This document shows, one piece after another, positions 18,471 to 26,301 of a DNA stretch of 44,093 nt. The position numbers and the translations under genes were made by a program. How positions within the stretch are numbered: position 1 is the first letter of the stretch; each line of letters starts with the position of its first letter. The DNA comes from Acidobacteriaceae bacterium (GTDB lineage Bacteria > Acidobacteriota > Terriglobia > Terriglobales > Acidobacteriaceae): contig PLSM01000188.1 in the NCBI GenBank assembly GCA_003165075.1, positions 179,192 to 223,284 of the forward strand, in the 5' to 3' direction. Under the pieces are notes generated by a model. The model was not told where the DNA came from. It did not search any database and was given only the letters and a program-made list of their open reading frames with translations.

Positions 18471-19760
18471 TTACACGCGGCCGGCGGGCGTCAGCATCTT
18501 CGCGGCCACCCGCCCCACGCCTCGAAGCATGGCCTTCACCGGCCAATGGTCGTCGTTGTCAGGAAAAAAGACTTCGCCGGTGCGGCGGCCTTCAGGGCGA
18601 TAATACCAGCGCTTGAGCAATGCGAGGTGGCCTTGGCGAAGGGTTGCCGAGGACGCATCAATCGGCTCCGGCAATGCGGCCAGCGCCGCTTCCATCCGGG
18701 CTTCAAGCAAACCCCGTGCGGTCTTGACCGCTCGTTCAGCGCCAGCCTCGGACATTGCGGGCCCCGGCTGAGAAACTTCAGGGAACGGAGATTCCGGAAC
18801 TGGCTCCAGAGCCACCGGATGTGCGAACAGCGAACTTGACCCGGACTGCTCATTTTGGATGCGCATGCCCAGCGTCGAAAATCCCGTCGGGCCGCGCAGG
18901 CGCCCCTTCTCGAAAAGAAAGACGGCTACCTCGTCCGGGTTGGTCGCGGGCTGCAGAATGACGGCTCGAAGCCGGCTGAGCGGGCGCACCAGTTCGCTGG
19001 CCAGTGCGCGCACGCTTTCTACGCGCTGCACCTGGGCATGAATCGAGGCCGCAGACTCGAACTCCAGCTTCGCTGCGGCCTCTTCCCGCTGGGTGCGCAG
19101 CACCACCAGGCGGCTTTCCCCGCGCGTGGCCATAAAGCTCTCAACCGCCGCAGCCTCCTCGGCATAGCGCTCATCGGTACAGCCCTGGTAGCAGGGAGCC
19201 AGGCACATCTTCATCTCGGAATACACGCAGCCGGGGTGACTCGGATTGGGGTCCAAATCGTCCGTGCAGCGCCGCAACAGGAAGAGCTTCAATGCCTCCT
19301 CGGCAAACCGTTCCGCCGCAGCTCGTGATGCAAACGGCCCGTAGGCCCAATCGGCCTCGCGCTGGCTGGGCCGGTGCGTGACCGTGATGCGCGGGTAAGG
19401 GTTGCCGCCCAGGTAGCGCACAAATGCCGGGGCCCGCAAGTGCATACGCTCCAGCGCTCGATCGCCGAAGACCGCAACCAAAAGGGAAAACTGCGCGAGC
19501 AGCGATTCAAACTCCGAGCCGGTAAGCCGCCACGCAATACGCCGCACCCGGCCGGCCAATTGCAGCCGCCGTGGATGCTTGGCGGAGGGCTGCAGCAACC
19601 GCTCCAGCCTGCCGCGCAAATTGGGTGTCCGCCCAATGTAGGGCTCGGCGTGTGCCTCCGCGCCGTAGAGCGCGAATACGGCAGAGCTTTGCGGCAGTTG
19701 AGCCAGCGTAGCGCCGGCGACGGACGGGTCGAAGGCAAGAGATGTGAACTCATTCGGCAC
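18471..19760 (-). CDS. UvrC-like GIY-YIG protein lacking the RNase H nuclease domain
   Basis: 429 residues from a GTG at 19760 preceded by GAGGG; a TTG at 19772 is also open. The N-terminal UvrC-type GIY-YIG domain (about 28-105; AVFALYGAEAHAEPYIGRTPNLRGRL, with Glu in SEFESLLAQF) is followed by the UvrC middle region with AYGPFASRAAAERF and a Cys-rich block RRCTDDL ... GCVYSEMKMCLAPCYQGC, comparable with the iron-sulphur site of UvrC, and then a UVR motif (EAAAKLEFESAASIHAQVQ). The RNase H-like 5'-incision domain and HhH motifs of UvrC are absent; instead about 150 unassigned residues follow. It resembles stand-alone UvrC-N/Cho-type proteins, which can make the 3' incision. Four bases of DNA less than 15 separate it from pmbA, so it is in the same operon. 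Confidence 0.85.
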   Translation of the reverse strand: MPNEFTSLAFDPSVAGATLAQLPQSSAVFALYGAEAHAEPYIGRTPNLRGRLERLLQPSAKHPRRLQLAGRVRRIAWRLTGSEFESLLAQFSLLVAVFGDRALERMHLRAPAFVRYLGGNPYPRITVTHRPSQREADWAYGPFASRAAAERFAEEALKLFLLRRCTDDLDPNPSHPGCVYSEMKMCLAPCYQGCTDERYAEEAAAVESFMATRGESRLVVLRTQREEAAAKLEFESAASIHAQVQRVESVRALASELVRPLSRLRAVILQPATNPDEVAVFLFEKGRLRGPTGFSTLGMRIQNEQSGSSSLFAHPVALEPVPESPFPEVSQPGPAMSEAGAERAVKTARGLLEARMEAALAALPEPIDASSATLRQGHLALLKRWYYRPEGRRTGEVFFPDNDDHWPVKAMLRGVGRVAAKMLTPAGRV

Positions 19761-19773
19761 GTCTGCCCTCAAC

Positions 19774-21171
19774 TCATGCCCCCGCGATGGTCATTCCGTC
19801 GATCCGCAGTGTAGGCGAAGCCACCGGTCCGCGGAAGACTAGGTCGTTGCCGATAGCGGTCACGTGCAATAGCATCTCGCCCAGGTTACCGGCCACGGTC
19901 ACCTCTTCCACGGCGTGCGTCAACTGCCCGTTTTCGATCCACAAGCCGGTCGCGCCGCGGGAGTAATCGCCGGTGACGAGATTGGTGCCAAAGCCCATCA
20001 GGCTCGTGACATAAAGTCCCGCGGGGATCGCTCCGATGATCTCCTCCGGTGTCAGCGTGCCCGGTTCCAGATAAAGATTCCCGCAGCCAACGCCCGGCGT
20101 GCCGGCCAGTCCCCGCGTCGCGTTGTGGGTGGACTTCATGCCCAGCTTGCGCGCGGTATAGGTGTTCAGCAGGTAGTTGCGCAACACGCCGCTCTCCACC
20201 ACCACCGTACGCCGCGAGGGCAGCCCTTCGCCGTCAAAGGGCGACGTCCCAAAGCCGCCCACACCCGAGGGCAACAGCATCGTGTTGTCATCGATGATGT
20301 TGAGCGCAGGCGCGGCGATTTGTTCGCCCAGTTTGCCGGCCAGAAACGACGCGCTGCGCCAGATTGAATCGCCCGAGGCTGCCTCGAAGACTGACCCGAT
20401 CAGCGATCGCGCCGCCTCCGGCGCAAAAACAATTGGAACCTGTTGCGTAGGTACGCGCCGCGCTCCCAGCCGTCGAAGCGTGCGCCGCGCCGCTTCCTTG
20501 CCGACGGCTTCGGGCGATTCCACATCTCCCAGCCTTCGCGCGCTGCTCCACCAGCCGTCCCGCTGCATCTGGCCGTTCGCGTCCATGGCCAGCGGAGCCG
20601 CCGACACCCCCGCGTAGCTGGTGCGATACCCGCCCAGGAAGCCGCGCGAGTTGGCCAGCACCTTGCGCCCTGTGGCCGCGTCAAAGCTGCCCCCATCGGA
20701 GTTGGTGATGCGCGGATCGGCCGCGAGCGCTGCCGCCTCGACCCGCCGCGCCCACTCGATTCGCTCTACCCCAGGCAGCGAGTAGACGTCCTCGTAATAA
20801 AGGTGAAGATCGTCTGGCAGCGAATCGAATTCGTCTGTCTCCGGTAGTCCGCTGAACGGGTCTTCCTCTGTGACCTTGGCCAGCGCCAGCGCGCCCTCCA
20901 CCAGCAGCCGAATCCCCTCCGGCGTCAGGTCACTGGTGCTCGCGGAAGCCGACCGCGTGCCCAGAAATACCCGCAGCCCCAGCCCCCGCGAGCCGGATTC
21001 TTTCAGCGTCTCCACTGCGCCCATGCGCACGTTCACGCTGAATTCATCGCCTTCGCGCGCCACCGCCTCGGCGTCGCTGGCGCCCCCCTTCATGGCCAGG
21101 GCCACCACATCGGCAGCCATGGATTCAAGGTCCAAACCAGTTAAATCGGGTTGAGCAACCGTCTCGGGCAT
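19774..21171 (-). CDS. pmbA: TldD/PmbA-family protein, PmbA (TldE) subunit
   Basis: 465 residues. TldD and PmbA form a heterodimeric metalloprotease that trims leader regions of modified peptides and degrades some antitoxins in E. coli. The PmbA-type features are AMKGGASDAEAVAREGDEFSVNVRMG at the N-terminus, SRGLGLRVFLG, and the C-terminal GLPSRRTVVVESGVLRNYLLNTYTARKLG, GTPGVGCGNLYLEPG, LMGFGTNLVTGDYSRGATGLWIENG and VEEVTVAGNLGEML. There is no HExxxH, as expected for the non-catalytic partner. Its partner tldD lies upstream on the same strand, but 955 bp away because a plus-strand toxin-antitoxin pair sits between them. Confidence 0.94.
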   Translation of the reverse strand: MPETVAQPDLTGLDLESMAADVVALAMKGGASDAEAVAREGDEFSVNVRMGAVETLKESGSRGLGLRVFLGTRSASASTSDLTPEGIRLLVEGALALAKVTEEDPFSGLPETDEFDSLPDDLHLYYEDVYSLPGVERIEWARRVEAAALAADPRITNSDGGSFDAATGRKVLANSRGFLGGYRTSYAGVSAAPLAMDANGQMQRDGWWSSARRLGDVESPEAVGKEAARRTLRRLGARRVPTQQVPIVFAPEAARSLIGSVFEAASGDSIWRSASFLAGKLGEQIAAPALNIIDDNTMLLPSGVGGFGTSPFDGEGLPSRRTVVVESGVLRNYLLNTYTARKLGMKSTHNATRGLAGTPGVGCGNLYLEPGTLTPEEIIGAIPAGLYVTSLMGFGTNLVTGDYSRGATGLWIENGQLTHAVEEVTVAGNLGEMLLHVTAIGNDLVFRGPVASPTLRIDGMTIAGA

Positions 21172-21263
21172 GGCTCAACACTAACAAAACGGCTTAGTGT
21201 TTAGCACATGCGATGACTCGCCGGAACATGGGCCTTGGATTTTTGTGGAAGAGCAGAACTTGC

Positions 21264-21290
21264 AATTGTTATCATTAAATGATAACAATT
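21264..21290 (+). promoter_or_regulatory. 27-bp perfect palindrome upstream of the TumE-type toxin gene
   Basis: AATTGTTATCATT, one A, AATGATAACAATT: two perfect 13-base arms. It ends seven bases before the toxin ATG. Elements resembling a -10 (TTATCAT region) fall inside it, so a bound dimer would block transcription. The HTH antitoxin encoded downstream is the obvious candidate to bind here (inference, by analogy with other autoregulated toxin-antitoxin loci). Confidence 0.75.
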
Positions 21291-21297
21291 AGACGTC

Positions 21298-21651
21298 ATG
21301 CAGGTGCACGATCCTGCTCTCGACGCGCTGCTCGACCTCGACGGCCTCACGTTTGTGGTAGACCCAGAGGGCGGGCACTCGGTCCGGTTCGTGGTCACGC
21401 GGGTTACGCCAACGCCGGAGAAACCGCACGGATTGGATTATTCGCTCACCCTGCATGGACGAAACGGCGAGCGTCTGGTGGGATTCGATAACGCTCATCC
21501 CCTTGGGAAGCAAATGCGAGGCTATCCGCAGGACCATCGCCACCGCATCCGGACCGTAAAGCCGTATGACTACAGCGACGCCGCTACATTGCTCGCCGAT
21601 TTCTGGACGGAAGTGGACGCAGTACTGAAGGAGAGAGGAGTGCTCCAATGA
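21298..21651 (+). CDS. TumE-like (DUF6516-type) toxin
   Basis: 117 residues. It has the pattern of the TumE/DUF6516 toxin family: small, no signal peptide, YSLTLHGRNGERLVGFDNAHPLG followed by DHRHRIRTVKPYDYSDAATLLADFWTEVDAVLKERG. The conserved GFDNAH ... HxHR core probably carries the active site; the mechanism is not deducible here. Its stop overlaps the antitoxin ATG by four bases (ATGA). No Shine-Dalgarno site precedes the ATG, which follows the palindrome by seven bases, so the message may be leaderless or nearly so. Toxin-first order with a MarR-like antitoxin is typical of this family (recall, not searched). Confidence 0.8.
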   Translation: MQVHDPALDALLDLDGLTFVVDPEGGHSVRFVVTRVTPTPEKPHGLDYSLTLHGRNGERLVGFDNAHPLGKQMRGYPQDHRHRIRTVKPYDYSDAATLLADFWTEVDAVLKERGVLQ

Positions 21652-22025
21652 CCACGCTCAAAGTTGGAATCGCCAGCTACGACGAGATGAAGGCTCTGAC
21701 CCTCGCCATTGCCCGCGGCCAGCGCAAGCTAGCGCCGCAGGAGCCTCGCGTCTGGTTCCCCTCCACTGAGTCATTCGCCAAAGTGCTCTCGGCCGGCAAC
21801 CGCGATCTGCTGCGCATCATTGTGGAGAAGGCACCAGGCTCGCTGGAAGGACTGGCCCAACTCACCGGGCGGAAAAAGTCCAATCTTTCCCGTACGCTCA
21901 AGACCATGGCCAACTACGGTCTGGTGCGCCTTGACCGCGGCCCGCGCGGACGCATCGCTGCAACAGTTATCCACGACCGCATCGAGCTGGATTTGCCATT
22001 GGTGCAGAAAGACTGTGCGGCATGA
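21648..22025 (+). CDS. HTH antitoxin/regulator of the TumE-type pair
   Basis: 125 residues. The centre is a MarR-like winged helix (about 55-105): FAKVLSAGNRDLLRIIVEKAPGSLEGLAQLTGRKKSNLSRTLKTMANYGLVRLDRGPRGR. This composition matches the 'HVO_A0114 family putative DNA-binding protein' commonly paired with DUF6516 toxins. It begins on the last bases of the toxin gene, so translation is coupled. The 50-residue N-terminal part (MTTLKVGIASYDEMKALTLA) probably binds the toxin. The winged helix most likely recognises the palindrome at 21264-21290. Confidence 0.82.
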   Translation: MTTLKVGIASYDEMKALTLAIARGQRKLAPQEPRVWFPSTESFAKVLSAGNRDLLRIIVEKAPGSLEGLAQLTGRKKSNLSRTLKTMANYGLVRLDRGPRGRIAATVIHDRIELDLPLVQKDCAA

Positions 22026-22087
22026 ATCACAAGAAAACTGGTCTGGTTCAAGTGGGAGTGAGCCTTGACCTGAGGGGCGAAGAGTGA
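22022..22087 (+). CDS. Possible 21-codon ORF overlapping the antitoxin stop
   Basis: An ATG overlapping the antitoxin TGA opens a frame MNHKKTGLVQVGVSLDLRGEE and stops at 22087. The ATGA junction is what translational coupling would use, but the peptide is unlike anything I know and may be chance or a decayed third gene. It lies in the 100-bp gap before the convergent end of tldD. Confidence 0.2.
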   Translation: MNHKKTGLVQVGVSLDLRGEE

Positions 22088-22126
22088 ATGCGTTCTTCTC
22101 CATTCGAGCCATCGTGCACCCCGAAA

Positions 22127-23581
22127 TCACCGTCCCGTCCCACCCACCGTCATCCGATCCAACTTGATAGTTGGCATTCCCACTCCCACCGGCACACTCT
22201 GCCCGTCTTTGCCGCAGGTCCCAATGCCCTCGTCCATCTTCAGATCGTGTCCGACCATCGAGACATATTTCAGCGCCTCGGGGCCGTTGCCGATCAGTGT
22301 GGCGTCGCGCACGGGTGCGGTGATCTTGCCGTCTTCGATGAGGTAAGCCTCCGAGGCCGAGAAGACAAATTTGCCGTTGGTAATGTCCACTTGTCCGCCG
22401 CCGAAGTTCACCGCATAAAGGCCCCGTTTGACGCTTCGCAGGATGTCTTCGGGTGAGTCGTCGCCTGCCAGCATGTAAGTGTTGGTCATGCGTGGCATGG
22501 GGATGTGCTGGTAGCTCTCGCGCCGGCCTGAACCTGTATTGGCTGCCCCGGTCAATCGTGCTGAAAGCTTGTCTGTCAGGTAGCCGCGCAGCACCCCGCC
22601 CTCGATCAGCACCGTTTCCTGCGTAGCCGAACCCTCGTCATCCACGTTGAGCGAACCGCGCCGCCCGGCCATCGTTCCGTTGTCCACCACCGTAACCTTC
22701 GAACTGGCGACAGATTGGCCAATTAGCCCAGCAAAGGCCGAAGTTTTCTTGCGGTTGAAGTCGGCTTCCAAACCGTGGCCTACCGCCTCATGCAGCAGAA
22801 TGCCGGGCCATCCCGGCCCCAGCACCACCTGCATCTCTCCCGCCGGAGCGGGAACCGCGCCGAGTTGCAGAATCGCCCCGCGCGCCGCCTCGCTCGCCAA
22901 GCTCTCCGGGCTTTTCGATCCCGTGAATTGTTCCAGGCCTGCCCTTCCACCCCCTCCCGCCGAACCCCTGGTCGAGAGCGCATCCTTTTTGGCGATGACG
23001 AAGACATTCAGCCTGCACAGAGGTTGCGTGTCGCTGGCAAAGGCGCCATCCGAGGCCGCGATAAGGATGCGGCGCAACTCTTCGCTGTAGCTGGCGCGCA
23101 CTTGCACAATGCGCGGATCGAAAGCTCTGGCAGCCCGGTCAGCGCGAAGAATCAGTTCCAGCCGCGCGGCCAAATCCAGATCGAAGCCACCCAGTGGGAC
23201 GGGATAAAGGTCGGCCGCGGGAGCCTCTGTGAACCCCTGCACGGGCTGTTTCGCCGGCCCTGAGGCAATCAGCGCCGCGGTACGCGCGGCATGCAGCAGG
23301 CGGTCGGCGCTCAGGTTGTCGGTGTAAGCGTAGCCGGTGCGTTCGCCTGAAAGCACGCGAATACCGCAGCCTGCACTGGTCCCCTGGCTCGCGGATTTCA
23401 CAATCTGTTCGTCCACGCCCAGCGCGGTGGCAGTCATCGACTCGAAATAGAGGTCGGCGTAGTCTCCGCCTGCGGCCAGGGCCTCTCCCAGGCAGCGCTC
23501 CAGCAGCCGCTCGGTGATGCCGAATTTTTCAAAAAAGTAACGTTTATGACTCGGACGCGGGGAAGCAGCCGGATTATTCAT
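22127..23581 (-). CDS. tldD: Metalloprotease TldD
   Basis: 484 residues. Catalytic subunit of the TldD/PmbA metalloprotease. The zinc motif HEAVGH is intact (His264, Glu265, His269) in ILLHEAVGHGLEADFNRKKTSAFAG. Other family blocks: the N-terminal GGDYADLYFESMTATALGVDEQIVKSASQGTSAGCGIRVL, VTVVDNGTMAGRRGSLNVDDEG, the ESYQHIPMPRMTNTYMLAGDDSPEDIL stretch, GGGQVDITNGKFVFSASEAYLIEDGKI and GTCGKDGQSVPVGVGMPTIKL. ATG at 23581 preceded by AAGAGAAG. Normally adjacent to pmbA; here a toxin-antitoxin pair on the opposite strand separates them, so pmbA probably needs its own promoter. Confidence 0.96.
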   Translation of the reverse strand: MNNPAASPRPSHKRYFFEKFGITERLLERCLGEALAAGGDYADLYFESMTATALGVDEQIVKSASQGTSAGCGIRVLSGERTGYAYTDNLSADRLLHAARTAALIASGPAKQPVQGFTEAPAADLYPVPLGGFDLDLAARLELILRADRAARAFDPRIVQVRASYSEELRRILIAASDGAFASDTQPLCRLNVFVIAKKDALSTRGSAGGGGRAGLEQFTGSKSPESLASEAARGAILQLGAVPAPAGEMQVVLGPGWPGILLHEAVGHGLEADFNRKKTSAFAGLIGQSVASSKVTVVDNGTMAGRRGSLNVDDEGSATQETVLIEGGVLRGYLTDKLSARLTGAANTGSGRRESYQHIPMPRMTNTYMLAGDDSPEDILRSVKRGLYAVNFGGGQVDITNGKFVFSASEAYLIEDGKITAPVRDATLIGNGPEALKYVSMVGHDLKMDEGIGTCGKDGQSVPVGVGMPTIKLDRMTVGGTGR

Positions 23582-23711
23582 CTTCTCTTTAGTTTACGCC
23601 GATTTCCACCGAGCCAGGCATCGCCGGCCGTGCGCGGCAAGCCGTTTTCTCTCTTGATACAGGGTCTCCAAGCCCCTACCACTCGAGCCGCCATCATGCT
23701 ACATTCGGGCC

Positions 23712-23825
23712 ATGAAGAAGTTTATTGCTGCTGCCCTATTGTTGATGGTGTTTGCCAGCCCGGCTTTTGCCGCCGCTCACCATCATCACCATCACCACCA
23801 TCACCACTATCACCATCACGCCTAG
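23712..23825 (+). CDS. Very small secreted poly-histidine peptide
   Basis: 37 codons. MKKFIAAALLLMVFASPAFA is a textbook signal peptide (basic start, hydrophobic core, SPAFA before the cut). What remains after cleavage is two Ala, ten consecutive His, Tyr, three His, Ala. His codons are mixed CAC/CAT, so selection rather than simple triplet slippage may keep the run. The gene is far too short for usual gene callers. Histidine-rich peptides bind nickel, zinc, copper or cobalt; a periplasmic metal sink or buffer is the natural guess (inference). It is divergent from tldD, a metalloprotease, and followed by a predicted metal-dependent DinB protein. No clear Shine-Dalgarno site (only CGGGCC) precedes the ATG. 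I recall similar tiny His-rich secreted ORFs only vaguely. Confidence 0.65.
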   Translation: MKKFIAAALLLMVFASPAFAAAHHHHHHHHHHYHHHA

Positions 23826-23917
23826 AGCGGGCTCCGGTCTTCAGGTTCCGGGGGCCGCGCGACTGCGCTCGATTGTGCATTGCCTCCAACGCCATGAATC
23901 GCGCCTGGATTTAAGCC

Positions 23918-24451
23918 ATGGGAAATGTGGTTGATCTGCGTTACCCGATTGGGCGCTTTAGCCCGCCGGCAAGTACACTGCCAGGTATTCGCGCTGCGCA
24001 TATTCAAGCGCTGCGCGAGTTGCCTGTGCATCTGCAATCTGCCGTCGCCGGTCTCAACGACGCCCAGCTTGATACCCCCTACCGCGAAGGCGGCTGGACG
24101 GTGCGCCAGGTGGTGCATCACGTGGCCGACAGCCACGCGAATTCTTACGTCCGCTTCAAGCTGGCGATTACTGAAGACTGGCCCACCATTAAACCCTACG
24201 ATGAAGCTGCGTGGGCTAACCTGGCCGACAGTCGCCGGATGCCCATCGACAGCTCGCTCGCGCTGATTGCCGCGCTCCACACGCGCTGGGTGGCAGTGCT
24301 CGACTCGCTTTCAGAAAAGGATTTCTTGCGGGGTTACGTCCACCCCGAATCGGGCCGCCAGGATCTGGCCACCGCTTTGGCCATCTACGCATGGCATTCG
24401 CGCCATCATACGGCTCACATCACCGGCTTGCGCGTGCGGCAGGGCTGGTAG
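23918..24451 (+). CDS. YfiT/BstA-type DinB-superfamily metal-dependent protein
   Basis: 177 residues. Four-helix DinB fold related to Bacillus YfiT/BstA (bacillithiol S-transferase). Family blocks: DLRYPIGRF at the start, LDTPYREGGWTVRQVVHHVADSH, RFKLAITEDWPTIKPYDEAAWA, FVHPESG-like GYVHPESG, and YAWHSRHHTAHITGLRVRQGW at the end. The metal triad corresponds to His67 (or 68), His160 and His164. In bacteria without bacillithiol the substrate is unknown, so a thiol transferase or hydrolase activity is only inferred. It starts at ATG 23918 without a strong ribosome site and is followed after seven bases by the PD-(D/E)XK-like gene. Confidence 0.9.
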   Translation: MGNVVDLRYPIGRFSPPASTLPGIRAAHIQALRELPVHLQSAVAGLNDAQLDTPYREGGWTVRQVVHHVADSHANSYVRFKLAITEDWPTIKPYDEAAWANLADSRRMPIDSSLALIAALHTRWVAVLDSLSEKDFLRGYVHPESGRQDLATALAIYAWHSRHHTAHITGLRVRQGW

Positions 24452-24458
24452 GCCCCGC

Positions 24459-26048
24459 ATGGCCGACTGCGAAACTGCCACATCCCCAGCCCGCCTGGCG
24501 CAAACCATCGAAGAGTATCTGACAGATCACCCCGCAGCCGCGCTGCTCGAGGATGGCCGCATCCAGTTCGATATGCGCACTGCGCGCTATGCGGTAAGTG
24601 AGTCTCATGGCCGCTGCTTGTTGCAGCTTTGGAGTGATGAGCGCAACGTGGTCCGCTCCGTGCTCGAGGTTCAGGAGCGCGCGCAATGCCTGCGCCTGAT
24701 GACTCGCCGCATGGGCGCCGCCAAACCGCAGGCCCTCGAACTGGTGCCCACCAGCGACCGGCGCACGCCCACGGCCAGGGACGCGGCGAGGCGGAACTAT
24801 CAACACATTTTGGAGCGAGCACTGACCCGCAGTTTTGTCGGCTCAAAAGTAGACGGAATGCGTTCGGCTATGGACTTGGAGCACAGCTTCGGCCCTGCCT
24901 ATGCGCGCGGACGGCTATTGAAAGGGACAGCGGCCGAAGCGGTGATCGGCGTGGGTGAGGCGGAGTCCGCAGCCATGGTCGACGGGATTCTCACCCTGGG
25001 CATTCTGTGGCTGGATCATTGTCGCCGCCATGGCGACGGGCGGAGGCACTTCGGCGGCCTCAAGGTCATCGTCCCTGCGGGCGCGTGGCGAACTACGGCG
25101 GAGCGGATGGCATGGCTAAACCACGCAGCAGCCGATTTTCAGCTTTATACGCTCGACGAGCGCAGTGAAGAACTGACCGCCATGGATTTTCGCGACACCG
25201 GCAACCTGGATGCGCGGCTGGTGCACGCTTTTTCAGCCGCGGCGGCGGTGGAGCGCTGCAAAGCCGGCCTGGACCGCATTCTGGGGCTGATTCCGACCCC
25301 GGCGCGGGCGCGGGTGGAGATTCGGCCCCATTCGGCAGCCACAGTGGGCCTGCTGCTGCACGGGCTGGAGTTTGCGCGGGTACGCCACGGAGCGGCGGCA
25401 CACTCCTTTGCGGGCGAGGACGGGATCAGCTTTGGAGCGGGAGCCAATGAGACTCCGTTAACCACTGAGAATGAAGAACTTTGCCGCGATCTGCTCGCAC
25501 GGCTCTTTCTCAGCCGTCAGGCAAATGGGACGCACACAGATGCGCTGTTCCGCCTGCAACCGGAGCGCTGGATTGAAGCGGAGTTACGCACAGGAATGTC
25601 AGAATTGCTGCCGGGGTTGCGGGGCGACCTCCTGTATTCGCAAGTGCCGGCTCTTTCCACGGGCGATCGGGGCATGCTGGACCTGTTGACGCTGGATCGC
25701 AACGGGCGGCTGGCAGTAATGGAGTTGAAGGCCGACGAAGACCTGCATTTGCCCTTGCAGGCACTGGACTACTGGATTCGGGTCCGTGCGCTCAATGACG
25801 ACCGCCAACCCGGCGCAGGCGGAGGTCGGCCGCTCTCGGCTTTCGAGCGCCAGGGCTATTTTGCCGGCGCGGAGGTTTCACCGCTGCCGCCGCGCCTCCT
25901 GCTCGCCGCCCCTGCGCTGCGCATCCACCCCGCCAACGAGCCGGTGCTTCGTTACTTCTCCCCGCAGGTGGAGTGGGAGTTGATCGCGCTGAGCGAGCAC
26001 TGGCGACGGGAGTTGAAAGTGGTCTTCCGCAAGCGGAGCGGGGAGTAG
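24459..26048 (+). CDS. Large protein with a C-terminal PD-(D/E)XK nuclease-like motif
   Basis: 529 residues from ATG at 24459, seven bases after the DinB gene; the frame is open further upstream only as a shadow. The N-terminal 400 residues are not recognised (ARRNYQHILERALTRSF, FGPAYARGRLLKG, GLKVIVPAGAWRTTAERMAWLN, RVEIRPHSAATVGLLLHGLEFARV). The segment LSTGDRGMLDLLTLDRNGRLAVMELKADEDLHLPLQALDYWIRVR carries Asp408, Glu422 and Lys424 in the D...ExK spacing of PD-(D/E)XK nucleases, with a following helix. A DNA-cleaving or DUF91-like role is inference. There is no methylase or helicase nearby, so it is not an ordinary restriction system. The pairing with the DinB gene is tight enough for one operon. 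Confidence 0.75.
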   Translation: MADCETATSPARLAQTIEEYLTDHPAAALLEDGRIQFDMRTARYAVSESHGRCLLQLWSDERNVVRSVLEVQERAQCLRLMTRRMGAAKPQALELVPTSDRRTPTARDAARRNYQHILERALTRSFVGSKVDGMRSAMDLEHSFGPAYARGRLLKGTAAEAVIGVGEAESAAMVDGILTLGILWLDHCRRHGDGRRHFGGLKVIVPAGAWRTTAERMAWLNHAAADFQLYTLDERSEELTAMDFRDTGNLDARLVHAFSAAAAVERCKAGLDRILGLIPTPARARVEIRPHSAATVGLLLHGLEFARVRHGAAAHSFAGEDGISFGAGANETPLTTENEELCRDLLARLFLSRQANGTHTDALFRLQPERWIEAELRTGMSELLPGLRGDLLYSQVPALSTGDRGMLDLLTLDRNGRLAVMELKADEDLHLPLQALDYWIRVRALNDDRQPGAGGGRPLSAFERQGYFAGAEVSPLPPRLLLAAPALRIHPANEPVLRYFSPQVEWELIALSEHWRRELKVVFRKRSGE

Positions 26049-26265
26049 AGAGTACGGACCAGTCGCGAGATCAGTGGTCCGCGATCGGTGCCGCGCCCCG
26101 GGTCCTGCATCCACACCGGCAGACAGTGTCAGGACCCTGGCCGTATCGTATGTGGCTCATCCCGTAAAGCAGAACAGCAGCGAACCTGCCCTAACTTTGC
26201 GTTTGCACATCTCGGTCCGTCACCTCGGTATTCCTGCCTCATCTCATCTGCACCGCCTGCCCGCG

Positions 26266-26271
26266 TATAAT
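26266..26271 (+). promoter_or_regulatory. Candidate -10 box for greA
   Basis: A consensus TATAAT lies 31 bp before the greA ATG at 26302. No good -35 is found at 17 bp (TCATCT there). The implied start of transcription near 26278 leaves a leader of about 24 bases and supports the 26302 start rather than the longer open frame from 26074. Confidence 0.45.
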
Positions 26272-26301
26272 GAATTGACTAGTTCTTCTATCTCTTGCGG
26301 A

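Noticed and set aside
24267..26048. 593-codon reading of the PD-(D/E)XK gene
   Set aside because: The first 64 codons overlap the DinB gene in another frame; the ATG seven bases after that gene fits better.
26074..26301. Extra 76 codons in front of greA
   Set aside because: No GreA has such an extension, and a TATAAT lies inside it at 26266.
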